Positions 1 through 7,507 of a stretch of 59,949 nucleotides of DNA are shown in pieces. The stretch is from contig NZ_AGAF01000214.1 in the NCBI RefSeq assembly GCF_000224515.1, positions 1-59,949 on the forward strand, in the 5' to 3' direction. Both the position numbers and the translations under genes were made by a program. The notes below the pieces were generated by a model. It worked only from the letters and a program-made list of their open reading frames with translations. It ran no database searches and was not told where the DNA came from. The stretch is from Desulfosporosinus sp. OT. GTDB lineage: Bacteria; Bacillota; Desulfitobacteriia; Desulfitobacteriales; Desulfitobacteriaceae. Each line of letters begins with the position of its first letter. The stretch's first letter is position 1.

Positions 1-399
1 ATGGATGTCCAGGAGCGACCAAAGACCATGACTTGAACAGGGATGTTCAAGGTCAGAGCAGCGCCCGAAGACACTGTCTTCGACACGTATTAACCATCTT
101 GCAGGATGGCTGGCTGCAGGTTTTTCTTAGCCACTTGGACCGGATCTTTATCTTAGCATTTTCAACTTGCGCTGTCAATGACTAATTTGCCTGATCCAGA
201 TTGACTAGCTCGAGGTTTCTACCCCTTACTTGTTCAATCGTTGTGCGTCTTTGTGGCGCTCAGTTATAGTACCATTTTCACTATATGATGTCAACTATTA
301 TTTCATAAGATCCTGCTTTTTATTCACCTTTTCTACTTAATTTTAAAAAACTTTTCTAAAAAAATGATTTGTTAGCAATATATTATACAGATACCATGT
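1..399. other. Non-coding left edge
   Basis: No convincing gene is visible. The stretch holds a small hairpin (CTTGAAC pairing with GTTCAAG, about 33-52), the palindromic repeat at 66-82, and AT-rich DNA from about 270 onward next to the 3' end of the small membrane-protein gene. Whether a gene lies just to the left cannot be seen. Confidence 0.5.
66..95. repeat. Palindromic intergenic repeat, copy A
   Basis: CGAAGACACTGTCTTCG is an inverted repeat (8-bp arms, one central base), followed by ACACGTATTAACC. The same palindrome followed by CACGTATTAGCC occurs at 34602-34630. Both copies are intergenic. Function unknown. Confidence 0.6.
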
Positions 400-738
400 T
401 TAGCGAGATATTAAAATAATCCATCGACACCGTACTATATCGTAAGGCAAACAACCACTTACCCTCATCGACTTCCTCCAAAGTCGCTGCCACTTTGCTC
501 CTATTAATTGCCCACAAAAGTAAGCTCCAACTAGTATGGGAAATGTCGTCCAGTGCCATCCAAGGCCTAGCCAGATACGTAGAAAAACAATTACAGGCAC
601 CGAAAAATGAACGGCTAGAAGCCATTGCCATGAGAACTTGTTAACATTCTCTCGCCAATATCCAAATGGAATATTCAACAAAACTACCACCATAGAAACA
701 ACAATCCAAACTAAAACCATATGCACCCAACCCTCCAT
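400..738 (-). CDS. Small integral membrane protein, unknown function
   Basis: A 112-residue protein rich in Trp, Val and Leu. About three hydrophobic segments are visible (residues 7-25, 35-58 and 64-80), separated by short charged loops such as GYWRENVNKFSW and GAKWQRLWRKSMR, so it should sit in the cytoplasmic membrane. It is transcribed divergently from the amidase gene. The frame is open further upstream, but that part overlaps the amidase. I chose the ATG at 738 because the membrane character begins there; no clear ribosome site precedes it, so the start is uncertain. No family recognised. Confidence 0.55.
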   Translation of the reverse strand: MEGWVHMVLVWIVVSMVVVLLNIPFGYWRENVNKFSWQWLLAVHFSVPVIVFLRIWLGLGWHWTTFPILVGAYFCGQLIGAKWQRLWRKSMRVSGCLPYDIVRCRWIILISR

Positions 739-847
739 CACAAAGTATTCTTGGTGTAAAACAATTTCTTTTCTAAATTTATGTTTACTATGCACCTTCA
801 CACAATATACATAAGTGATAAACTTCGCGAGAGGAGCGTGCTGCAGA

Positions 848-2047
848 ATGTTCCAGCGGCCGATCGTTCTATTTATTCGAAAAACCTGGTTTTTAGGCGC
901 TATCATAACATTACTTATTTTATTAATTGGAGCCGGGTCACTTAGATTAAACTCTGTATTCTCTTCCGACCTAAAGAATAAAATTATTGTCATCGATCCT
1001 GGACACGGAGGAGCCGACCCAGGAGCACAGAATTCAGGACTCAAAGAAAAAGACATAAATTTAGATATTTCTCTACGTTTACGTAAGGTTTTGGAATCTA
1101 AAGGCTGCAAAGTTATTCTGACTCGCGAAGTGGATAAGGATTTTTTTCTTCCGGGATTTGTCCAAGGACGTATGGCAAAACGAGCAGAATTGAACCAAAG
1201 AATTAATTTAGCTTCGAAAAATAACGCCGATTTATTTATTAGTGTGCATACTAATAGTTTTCCTCGACGAAATACCTATGGGATGGAAACCTATTACCAT
1301 TTAAAATCTGCAACGGGCAAAGCATTGGCAGAACTTATTCAAGAGCAGCTCACTCGCCTTCAATCTGATAACAAACGCAAAGCTAAAGCGGGTGACTATT
1401 ACCTTATCAACCAAACGAAAATGCCGGCTGTGATCGTAGAAGTCGGATTCATCTCCAATCCCCGGGAAAGAAAACTATTGTTATCGAACAGCTACCGAGA
1501 CTTGATAGCTGAAGCTATTGGGACAGGAATTGATCAATACTTCAAGGACTTCCCGCTAGGAGTACGCGAAATCGTGCAAACAGTATCATCACAAGAAGGT
1601 CCCCCCTCTGCTGGCAACGATACCTATAAACTCTACTTTTTAAACTCTGATCTAGAAAGCCTCGTTCCAGAAGATCGCCAAATTTGTCAATCAGTATGGG
1701 CAAAACTAAACCTTACCCAAAAAGCAAACCTCATTTTGGGTGAACTCCTTAAAGGCCCTCAGGGGGTCACAAATACGCGCACGCTTGCCCTAAAAACAAA
1801 AATCCTTTCTTTAACTATTCAAAAGGGTATAGCAACTATTAATTTAAGTAAGGATATCCAGGACGATTTCCCTGGGGGAGCTTTAGAAGAAGATATGACT
1901 ATCAAGTCTATCGTCTGGTCGATGACGCAAATTCCTGGAATTAATGGCGTGCGTATACTGATCAATGGTGAATTTGGAGACACCATTGGCGGGCACATCT
2001 TCTTAGATCATACATTTAGTACTCAACCATTAAATGAAGTTAACTGA
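848..2047 (+). CDS. N-acetylmuramoyl-L-alanine amidase with GerMN domain
   Basis: A predicted exported cell-wall hydrolase of 399 residues that cleaves the amide bond between MurNAc and the stem peptide. It has an N-terminal membrane anchor or signal (about residues 12-32), then an Amidase_3 domain (about 45-235) with the zinc-site motifs IVIDPGHGGADPGA, ISVHTNS and VIVEVGFISNP. A C-terminal GerMN domain (about 260-380) contains LNLTQKANLILGELLKGP and INLSKD. GerMN domains occur in spore-germination and cell-wall proteins, so a role in sporulation, germination or cell separation is likely. The frame opens at a GTG at 815, but GAGAGGAG at 829-836 is well placed for the ATG at 848. Confidence 0.9.
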   Translation: MFQRPIVLFIRKTWFLGAIITLLILLIGAGSLRLNSVFSSDLKNKIIVIDPGHGGADPGAQNSGLKEKDINLDISLRLRKVLESKGCKVILTREVDKDFFLPGFVQGRMAKRAELNQRINLASKNNADLFISVHTNSFPRRNTYGMETYYHLKSATGKALAELIQEQLTRLQSDNKRKAKAGDYYLINQTKMPAVIVEVGFISNPRERKLLLSNSYRDLIAEAIGTGIDQYFKDFPLGVREIVQTVSSQEGPPSAGNDTYKLYFLNSDLESLVPEDRQICQSVWAKLNLTQKANLILGELLKGPQGVTNTRTLALKTKILSLTIQKGIATINLSKDIQDDFPGGALEEDMTIKSIVWSMTQIPGINGVRILINGEFGDTIGGHIFLDHTFSTQPLNEVN

Positions 2048-2126
2048 AGACTCTTGAGTATCCCCATTTTAAGCATTGTTGTTGTTATATTAATTTCTTA
2101 AGTTATTATAATCTTCAGAACAAATG

Positions 2127-2388
2127 TTGTCTTTTGACTCAACTGTAGTATAATACTACTAAGATATTATAGAGTGTAAGAAGTAGCAGCATCTAAATAT
2201 GCAACCTACTTAATTATAGGATTTCAAGTAGCTCAGTTTCATATCCCCCAACCTACTTTCAGTGCCCAGATTGTGGTATTGCGCTTAATGCTTTACCTTC
2301 TAAACGCTTCCGACTCCACTTAATCCCCCTTCATTCCCTTTGTCTACGCCAGCACACCGTGGATTTGTGCTTTGGCGTAGATTTTTTA
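2127..2388 (+). ncRNA. Candidate small RNA with own promoter and terminator
   Basis: TTGTCT (2127-2132), 16 bases, then TATAAT (2149-2154) make a good sigma-A promoter. A hairpin TCTACGCC/GGCGTAGA with a following T-run ends the unit at about 2388, giving a predicted transcript of roughly 225 nt without a usable reading frame. The size resembles 6S RNA, but I could not build the long closing stem expected for that family, so it stays unassigned. It could also be the leader of a lost gene. Confidence 0.3.
2343..2387 (+). terminator. Rho-independent terminator
   Basis: TCTACGCC at 2343-2350 pairs with GGCGTAGA at 2374-2381, followed by TTTTTT. It could end the candidate small RNA or read-through from the amidase gene. 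Confidence 0.6.
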
Positions 2389-2406
2389 ATTAAATTACTT
2401 CATGAA

Positions 2407-2443
2407 AACACGAAAGCCCGGGATTATCCCGGGCTTTCGTGTT
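2407..2443 (-). terminator. Strong terminator downstream of prfC
   Basis: A perfect inverted repeat with 17-bp arms around a 3-nt loop; the core is CACGAAAGCCCGGGA / TCCCGGGCTTTCGTG. On the minus strand TTTTC follows. It lies about 50 bp behind the prfC stop and may work in both directions. Confidence 0.85.
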
Positions 2444-2495
2444 AAAAGCAAAATATTTCAAAAGGTAATACTTGGAAATCAGAGAGCACTGATCG

Positions 2496-4109
2496 TTATT
2501 TTGCAGTCGATACATAATCTTGTGGTTGGATATAGAATTCGATTTCATAACGTTCACTTAACCATTTCGCCTTCCATTCATCCAATAACAAAACGGCATA
2601 ATTTTCATCTTTATCCATTACTACCGTACTCATGCTGGACTCTGTAAGAAGCTTAATCGTCTTTTCGTTTTTCTCAACCCAACGCACAATTTCAAAAGGA
2701 AGCTGTTGAATATTAACCTGAACACCATATTCTTCACGCAATCGATATTCTAGCACTTCAAACTGTAATTGTCCGACAACACCGATAATCGGAGCCTCTA
2801 CTCCCACATGGAGATCACGAAAAACATGGATAGCTCCCTCTTCTTGTAGTTCTTGAATCCCTTTGATAAATTGTTTGCGCTTTAAGGCATTCGAGATATT
2901 GATGCGAGCAAAGTTTTCCGGACTGAAGAAAGGCATGGCTTCAAACTGAAGTCCGTCTTTTTCAGTGAGAACATCCCCAATTCGTAATAGTCCACTATCA
3001 TGAACTCCTATAATATCGCCAGCATACGCCTCATCGAGAATAGTTCGTTCTTGGGCAAACAACTGCTGAGGCTGGGCGAGCCGGAGCCGACGATGGGAAC
3101 GCGTATGAATCACATTCATGCCTCGTTCATAGCGACCTGAACAAATCCGGATAAACGCAATGCGATCGCGGTGCTGAGCATTCATGTTAGCTTGAATTTT
3201 GAAGATATACCCAGAAAAACTTGGGGTCGCTGGATCTAACTCGCCCATATTCGTACTGCGAGGTTGTGGGGCGGGTGCGAGCTCTAGAAAACTGTGCAAA
3301 AAGTTGGGGACACCAAAGTTATTGAGTGCACTCCCAAAAAAGACTGGCGTCACCTCTCCATGATCTACTCGTTCCTGAGAGAAAGCATTTCCAGCCAAAT
3401 CTAAAAGTTCTATTTCATCATTAAGCTGGTTAAGAAGGACCTCTCCAATACCCTCCTGTACATTTGGATTACTGAGGGCCCCGGATACAAGTGGTTTAGC
3501 GCTGGCTATGGACTTTTTATTTCCTTCAATAAATCGCTCGACCTGCCCTGTACGTCGGTCATAAATCCCTTTAAAATCTGGACCCATACCAATCGGCCAA
3601 TTCATGGCATACGATTCAATCCCAAGAACCTTTTCCACTTCATCCATCAAATCCAGAGGATCTTTCGCATTACGATCAAATTTATTAATAAATGTAAAAA
3701 TCGGAATCCCTCGTTTACGGCAGACGTGAAACAATTTTTTCGTCTGAGTTTCAACCCCTTTGGCGGCGTCAATCAACATGACTGCACTGTCGGCTGCCGT
3801 CAGAGTACGGTAGGTGTCTTCACTGAAATCTTGGTGACCGGGTGTATCCAAGATGTTAATGACGTACCCCTGATAATTGAATTGGAGAGCGCTAGATGTA
3901 ATAGAAATACCCCGCTGCCGTTCAAGCTCCATCCAATCCGACGTAGCATAACGTTCCGCTTTTCTAGCTTTGACCGAACCAGCTTCTCGAATTGCGCCTC
4001 CAAAGAGAAGCAGTTTTTCCGTTAATGTCGTCTTTCCTGCATCAGGATGAGAGATGATAGCAAATGTTTTGCGGGAATTAATTTCTAAATTTAAATCCGT
4101 CTGGTTCAA
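2496..4109 (-). CDS. prfC: Peptide chain release factor 3 (RF3)
   Basis: A cytoplasmic translational GTPase that removes RF1/RF2 from the ribosome after termination. The 537-residue length is typical. The G-domain motifs are SHPDAGKTTLTEK (P-loop, about residue 20), RQRGISITSSA (G2), DTPGHQDFSEDTYRTL (G3) and INKFDR (G4); the RF3-specific C-terminal part follows, with VGQLQFEVLEYRLREEYGV. The start is a TTG at 4109, 9 bases behind AGGAG; the first in-frame ATG is too far inside to keep the N-terminus. It appears monocistronic, with the terminator at 2407-2443. Confidence 0.95.
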   Translation of the reverse strand: MNQTDLNLEINSRKTFAIISHPDAGKTTLTEKLLLFGGAIREAGSVKARKAERYATSDWMELERQRGISITSSALQFNYQGYVINILDTPGHQDFSEDTYRTLTAADSAVMLIDAAKGVETQTKKLFHVCRKRGIPIFTFINKFDRNAKDPLDLMDEVEKVLGIESYAMNWPIGMGPDFKGIYDRRTGQVERFIEGNKKSIASAKPLVSGALSNPNVQEGIGEVLLNQLNDEIELLDLAGNAFSQERVDHGEVTPVFFGSALNNFGVPNFLHSFLELAPAPQPRSTNMGELDPATPSFSGYIFKIQANMNAQHRDRIAFIRICSGRYERGMNVIHTRSHRRLRLAQPQQLFAQERTILDEAYAGDIIGVHDSGLLRIGDVLTEKDGLQFEAMPFFSPENFARINISNALKRKQFIKGIQELQEEGAIHVFRDLHVGVEAPIIGVVGQLQFEVLEYRLREEYGVQVNIQQLPFEIVRWVEKNEKTIKLLTESSMSTVVMDKDENYAVLLLDEWKAKWLSERYEIEFYIQPQDYVSTAK

Positions 4110-4467
4110 TTTGTTTAACTCCTTAACTTATCTTTTGCATACATCCTATTCGCAATATACACATTAGACTTCAAATATTGTAAGAATTTATTATACCATG
4201 TCTCAATGTATCTCCTCAATCGATTTCGTATTTTTCTACAAGACTATTAAACACTTCTTAAGTGAATAGTCAAAAAGACCCGAACTATCATTTTGCAAAC
4301 CAATCTCAAAAATGGAAAAGCGCTCAGATAGTTGATCTGAACGCATTACAAAATATCCCTCTTTTGTTAAGCAATTTTATGGCGTCCACTTCCAAATATC
4401 AGAAGGAATTGATCATCTCACGTAGAATTTGTTAACTTAGCTAACGCAGATAAAGGAGGATGGGGCC
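4110..4467. other. Intergenic region upstream of prfC and the YbjN-like gene
   Basis: AT-rich divergent promoter region of about 360 bp. The one notable structure is a hairpin at 4320-4344 (GCGCTCAGAT / ATCTGAACGC, one mismatch). No T-run follows, so I do not call it a terminator. No gene is seen. Confidence 0.4.
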
Positions 4468-4926
4468 ATGTCTTTATTTGAGGCGCTGTTTGATATTCTA
4501 AGCCAAGACGGCTGGGAATTTGATTTTGACCAAAAGAATGAAATCATCAAACTTGAGATTTCTGGCGTTAACACTGACTTCCATGTATTTCTGCTTGTTG
4601 ATGAGGAACAAGAGTCATTACTATGTAACACACACATCAAAAGGAAAATCCCACATGCCAAGCGTCTTGAAGTATGTGAATTTATGAACCGTGTAAATTA
4701 TGAACTAGCCAATGGTAATTTTGAAATGGATATGGATAACGGAGAAATTCGGTATCGTACATTCCTGGACCTTGCTGACGCGGAGCCTTCAAAAGATCAG
4801 ATTCAAAATATTGTTTGGAACGGTATACAAGGATTTGACACATATTATCCTGGAATAATAAAGCTCGTGCACTGGGATTACAGCGCAGAGGAAGCGATGA
4901 CTTGTTGTACTGAGGATGACCCTTAA
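4468..4926 (+). CDS. YbjN-domain protein
   Basis: A 152-residue acidic, soluble protein of the YbjN family, whose fold resembles type III secretion chaperones; the molecular function is not settled. The family pattern appears as FEALFDILSQDGWEF at the N-terminus, then ISGVNTDFHVFLLVDEEQESL and RLEVCEFMNRVNYEL, and FEMDMDNGEIRYRTFLD. AAAGGAGG lies 9 bases before the ATG. It converges with the HlyIII gene, with only 9 bp between the stop codons. The C-terminus has a CC pair of unknown meaning. Confidence 0.75.
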   Translation: MSLFEALFDILSQDGWEFDFDQKNEIIKLEISGVNTDFHVFLLVDEEQESLLCNTHIKRKIPHAKRLEVCEFMNRVNYELANGNFEMDMDNGEIRYRTFLDLADAEPSKDQIQNIVWNGIQGFDTYYPGIIKLVHWDYSAEEAMTCCTEDDP

Positions 4927-4935
4927 AAAAAGAGC

Positions 4936-5583
4936 CTATTTCATTGGTACAATATAAATAAATATCATAATGAAATGCAAAATACTGCCCGTTGCAATAA
5001 ACAGATGGAATATTTCATGAAAACCAAAGCGTTTCGGAAAGAAATCAAAAATTTTAGTTGCGTATATAACAGCACCCATTGTATAAGCTACTCCACCTAC
5101 GGCCATAAGAATTATTGCGCCGATCGGTAAATGTTTAATAAGTTGTAAGAAAGGAACCAACGCAATCCAGCCAAGCGAGACATAAAAAGCAGCTGAAACA
5201 TAGCGAGGTGCATGGATAAACCAAATTTTCAAAGCCATTCCGACAATGGCTAAAGTCCAAACTGCAGAGAGCATCGCCCAACGCCATGCCCCTTCCAATC
5301 CGTAATAAAAAACTGGTGTATAGGAGCCAGCAATTAAAAAGTAAATCGCTATATGATCTAACCTCTTCAAGAGAAGCTCTCTCTGAGGTGTGGTCTGAAC
5401 CCAATGATAGACCGAGCTAGCCCCATAAAGCACTATCACACTAAACCCATAAATCGTCATAATGACGAGTTTCGAAATATTGTTTTTACAAATTAATATT
5501 AAAAATACCAGCCCAATAATCGCTCCCACAAATGGAATGAAATGAGTCCAAGTGTTCACCGGTTCCTTCATTTTCAAACTCAC
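4936..5583 (-). CDS. HlyIII / PAQR family membrane protein
   Basis: A 215-residue protein with seven predicted membrane segments. It belongs to the hemolysin III (TrhA/YqfA) branch of the PAQR superfamily, integral membrane proteins with a conserved metal site. Typical features are EPVNTWTHFIPFVGAI at the N-terminus, SSVYHWV with its conserved Ser/His, RLDHIAIYFLIAGSYTPV, and the C-terminal GFHEIFHLFIATGSILHF carrying the histidines. Start is GTG at 5583, 8 bases behind AGGAGG; an ATG four codons in is less well placed. The bacterial role is thought to be membrane-lipid homeostasis rather than haemolysis. Confidence 0.88.
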   Translation of the reverse strand: MSLKMKEPVNTWTHFIPFVGAIIGLVFLILICKNNISKLVIMTIYGFSVIVLYGASSVYHWVQTTPQRELLLKRLDHIAIYFLIAGSYTPVFYYGLEGAWRWAMLSAVWTLAIVGMALKIWFIHAPRYVSAAFYVSLGWIALVPFLQLIKHLPIGAIILMAVGGVAYTMGAVIYATKIFDFFPKRFGFHEIFHLFIATGSILHFIMIFIYIVPMK

Positions 5584-5914
5584 GTTCCGGCCTCCTATAC
5601 TGATCTCTCATATGTTAAATCCTAGTAATAGTTTAAACCTTATAGTAAGGAAAATCAACCTACGCATGGCTCTTGCCTATTTGATATTAAAAAATTACAC
5701 CTAAATTCTGTGAACCCTTAACCCATTATTTTGAGATAAACTATATTCGTTTAAAGGTCTCTGCTTAACAAGCAAGACCTTTAATTGTTTTCCTTCTCAT
5801 CCAAATAAGGTAAGCTCTCTATTTTGTAGCAATAATTACCTGACTAATTAAATCACTCTAACACATAATAAGAATGTTCCAGTACACACACAAATTTAAA
5901 GGAGGGTACCTATC
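5584..5914. other. Intergenic region upstream of the SASP gene
   Basis: About 330 bp, AT-rich. The only assigned element is the sigma-G-like promoter at 5841-5870. Nothing else was recognised. Confidence 0.4.
5841..5870 (+). promoter_or_regulatory. Sigma-G-like forespore promoter
   Basis: TGACTA (5841-5846), exactly 17 bases, then CATAATA (5864-5870). The sigma-G consensus is close to TGAATA-N17-CATACTA. It lies 44 bp before the SASP start, which fits forespore expression. Confidence 0.6.
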
Positions 5915-6121
5915 ATGGCAGGAGAAAGAAACACAAATACACCCGCAGCTCAAGGAGCCTCACAACAGTTGGATCAATTCAAGTATGAAGTAGCAAATGA
6001 AATGGGCCTTCAACTCGGGGGCGACCGAACAAGCCGCGAAAATGGTTCTGTTGGCGGCCAAATGACTAAGCGGATGATTCAATTTGCCGAAGAACATCTT
6101 AAAGGTGGCAGCAAAATCTAA
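5915..6121 (+). CDS. Small acid-soluble spore protein, alpha/beta type
   Basis: A 68-residue DNA-binding protein that coats the spore chromosome, favours A-form DNA and so directs UV damage to spore photoproduct, the substrate of the splB product encoded later in this window. Diagnostic parts are the germination protease site region FKYEVANEMGL, GGDRTSRENGSVGGQMTKRMI, and the Gln/Asn/Ala-rich N-terminus. Length is normal. AAAGGAGGG sits at good distance from the ATG; a strong terminator follows at 6158-6191. Monocistronic. Confidence 0.95.
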   Translation: MAGERNTNTPAAQGASQQLDQFKYEVANEMGLQLGGDRTSRENGSVGGQMTKRMIQFAEEHLKGGSKI

Positions 6122-6157
6122 CAATAATCCGTTTTCCAAAAGGACATACGGATTACA

Positions 6158-6191
6158 AATAAGAGGGATATCGAAAGATATCCCTCTTATT
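6158..6191 (+). terminator. Terminator of the SASP gene
   Basis: Perfect 15-bp stem AATAAGAGGGATATC with a GAAA loop, then a short T-rich tail. Confidence 0.85.
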
Positions 6192-6219
6192 ATATTCAGG
6201 GCTATCTTAAACGAACAAG

Positions 6220-6678
6220 TTAAGAAGTGTCCTCATCACGCCGACGAGGCGGTGCAACCAAACGGTTCACTAAATAGGCTACGCTAATTCCCAAAGCTGT
6301 ATCAATGATACGATTAAACGCATAATCTAACGGTTTGCCTTTGATATTAACCGAAATGGCAATAAATACTATACAAGCAATTGTCATTGCCTTTTGCCAT
6401 TTTAAATATTTTAGAATTGCCATGGTTAGAATTAGCCCTAACCCTGTCCACAAGGGGCTTCGCACAGCCACCAGTGCAAATAGATAACCTGTTAGGGCAC
6501 CAACGATCGTTCCTTGCATACGGTGAACTCCCGATATTAATGAACCTTCAACCGTAGCTTGCATTGCAATCACGGCTGCAATGGCACTATAAAACGGGTG
6601 CTGGAATTTAAATAATTCAGCAATCCAAATACATAAGGCAACTGCGATTCCTGTCTTAATAATTCTCCAACCAATCAT
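6220..6678 (-). CDS. FUSC / aromatic acid exporter family membrane protein
   Basis: A 152-residue protein with about four or five hydrophobic helices (near residues 7-25, 32-45, 55-70, 75-90 and 97-125) and the family motifs FYSAIAAVIAMQATVEGSL and RMQGTIVGALTGYLFAL, matching the N-terminal membrane domain of the FUSC/ArAE_1 (DUF939, YqjA-like) family. These are proposed efflux components; the substrate is unknown. The cytoplasmic C-terminal domain of longer members is absent, which is common for short Firmicute forms. The C-terminus is very basic then acidic (PPRRRDEDTS). Confidence 0.75.
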   Translation of the reverse strand: MIGWRIIKTGIAVALCIWIAELFKFQHPFYSAIAAVIAMQATVEGSLISGVHRMQGTIVGALTGYLFALVAVRSPLWTGLGLILTMAILKYLKWQKAMTIACIVFIAISVNIKGKPLDYAFNRIIDTALGISVAYLVNRLVAPPRRRDEDTS

Positions 6679-6768
6679 TGGTGCTCCTTACTATAAAGTA
6701 TTGGGTTCTTACGGAATTGTAATTTTTACTAATGTAAAATCAAAAAAAGAATAGGAGCCATGTCGCTC

Positions 6769-6966
6769 CTATTTAATCGTACCATCGGTTTCTTCCAGGT
6801 GTTTTTTCTTCGAGGCCAATTGAGCTTTAACATCCTTGATTTGATGTGAGCTAAGCTCTTCAGCATTTTCAGCTAAAAACTCTTCGTTTTTATGAATGTT
6901 TCGAAGGGTCAATTCAATCTTCTTTAACTCTTCATTCTTATCTTTATTGCCATCGTGTCTGGGCAT
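6769..6966 (-). CDS. Small charged helical protein, unknown
   Basis: A 65-residue protein, highly charged and probably all helical (KNEELKKIELTLRNIHKNEEF, then QIKDVKAQLASKKKHLEE). I chose the ATG at 6966 (MPRHDGNK) because GAGGTGAT lies just upstream; two earlier in-frame codons overlap that ribosome site. No family recognised. It is followed on the minus strand by short intergenic DNA and stands alone. Confidence 0.55.
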   Translation of the reverse strand: MPRHDGNKDKNEELKKIELTLRNIHKNEEFLAENAEELSSHQIKDVKAQLASKKKHLEETDGTIK

Positions 6967-7071
6967 GATCATCACCTCAAGCATAGTTTATCCAAAGATG
7001 ATGTATTCATTCTCCTTGTAAAATGATGATTTCCAGCATAATAGTAAAGAAGCAAAGCAAAATAACAAAAA

Positions 7072-7093
7072 AAAGAACCGCAAGCGGCTCTTT
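7072..7093 (-). terminator. Terminator of the copper operon
   Basis: AGAGCCGC/GCGGTTCT hairpin followed on the minus strand by TTTTTTTT, 30 bp behind the copZ-like gene. Confidence 0.8.
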
Positions 7094-7123
7094 GATTAAG
7101 ACAGATTATTGTGCGGTTGTATG

Positions 7124-7324
7124 TTATCCTACAACGGAATACCCAGCATCTTCAACAGCTTTAACAAGACTCGCCCGTTCAGCGTCACCCGTTACAACGG
7201 CTTCTTTGGCTGCAAGATCGACTTTAACGCTTTCAACACCACTTACCCCTTGCAGAGCTTTCTCAGCTCTCATTTTGCAATGGTTACAAGTCATGCCTTC
7301 AACCTTAAGAATGATTTGGCTCAT
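7124..7324 (-). CDS. copZ: Copper chaperone (HMA domain)
   Basis: A 66-residue single heavy-metal-associated domain. The metal site is GMTCNHCK near residues 9-16, and the rest follows the beta-alpha-beta pattern (VSGVESVKVDLAAKEAVV, LVKAVEDAGYSVVG). Such proteins carry Cu(I) to the copper ATPase and to the CsoR sensor. GGAGG is 8 bases before the ATG at 7324; an upstream GTG overlaps this ribosome site. It is the last gene of csoR-copA-copZ, about 180 bp behind copA. Confidence 0.9.
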   Translation of the reverse strand: MSQIILKVEGMTCNHCKMRAEKALQGVSGVESVKVDLAAKEAVVTGDAERASLVKAVEDAGYSVVG

Positions 7325-7507
7325 TTTTTTCACCTCCTTTATCAGAAGTCAGAGGTCAGAGGCCGAAGGCCAGGTGACAAACAACTTCCATAAATAACAA
7401 GTTTTATATCCTTCCTCTCAAGGAGCATGTTGCAACTTCAGAGAAAAACAAACAATGGATGGTTCTTTGCTATCATTCACTAACCCTATTGAAAGAACCC
7501 TACAAAT

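Larger units (their letters stand above)
2048..2495. other. Intergenic region between amidase and prfC
   Basis: This 450-bp gap holds a sigma-A-like promoter (2127-2154), two terminator hairpins (2343-2387 and 2407-2443) and possibly a small RNA between them. A reading frame with a zinc-finger-like FQCPDCG crosses it but has no start codon. Confidence 0.5.

Noticed and set aside
383-631. 82-codon minus-strand frame
   Set aside because: It is the alternative frame of the small membrane protein gene at 400-738, with poorer composition.
2197-2446. Plus-strand frame with FQCPDCG
   Set aside because: No start codon in frame and it runs through two terminator hairpins.
4320-4344. Hairpin as prfC or YbjN-gene terminator
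   Set aside because: It lies upstream of both genes and no T-run follows.
7023-7397. Plus-strand frames over the copZ gene
   Set aside because: Antisense shadows of copZ; no ribosome sites and biased composition.
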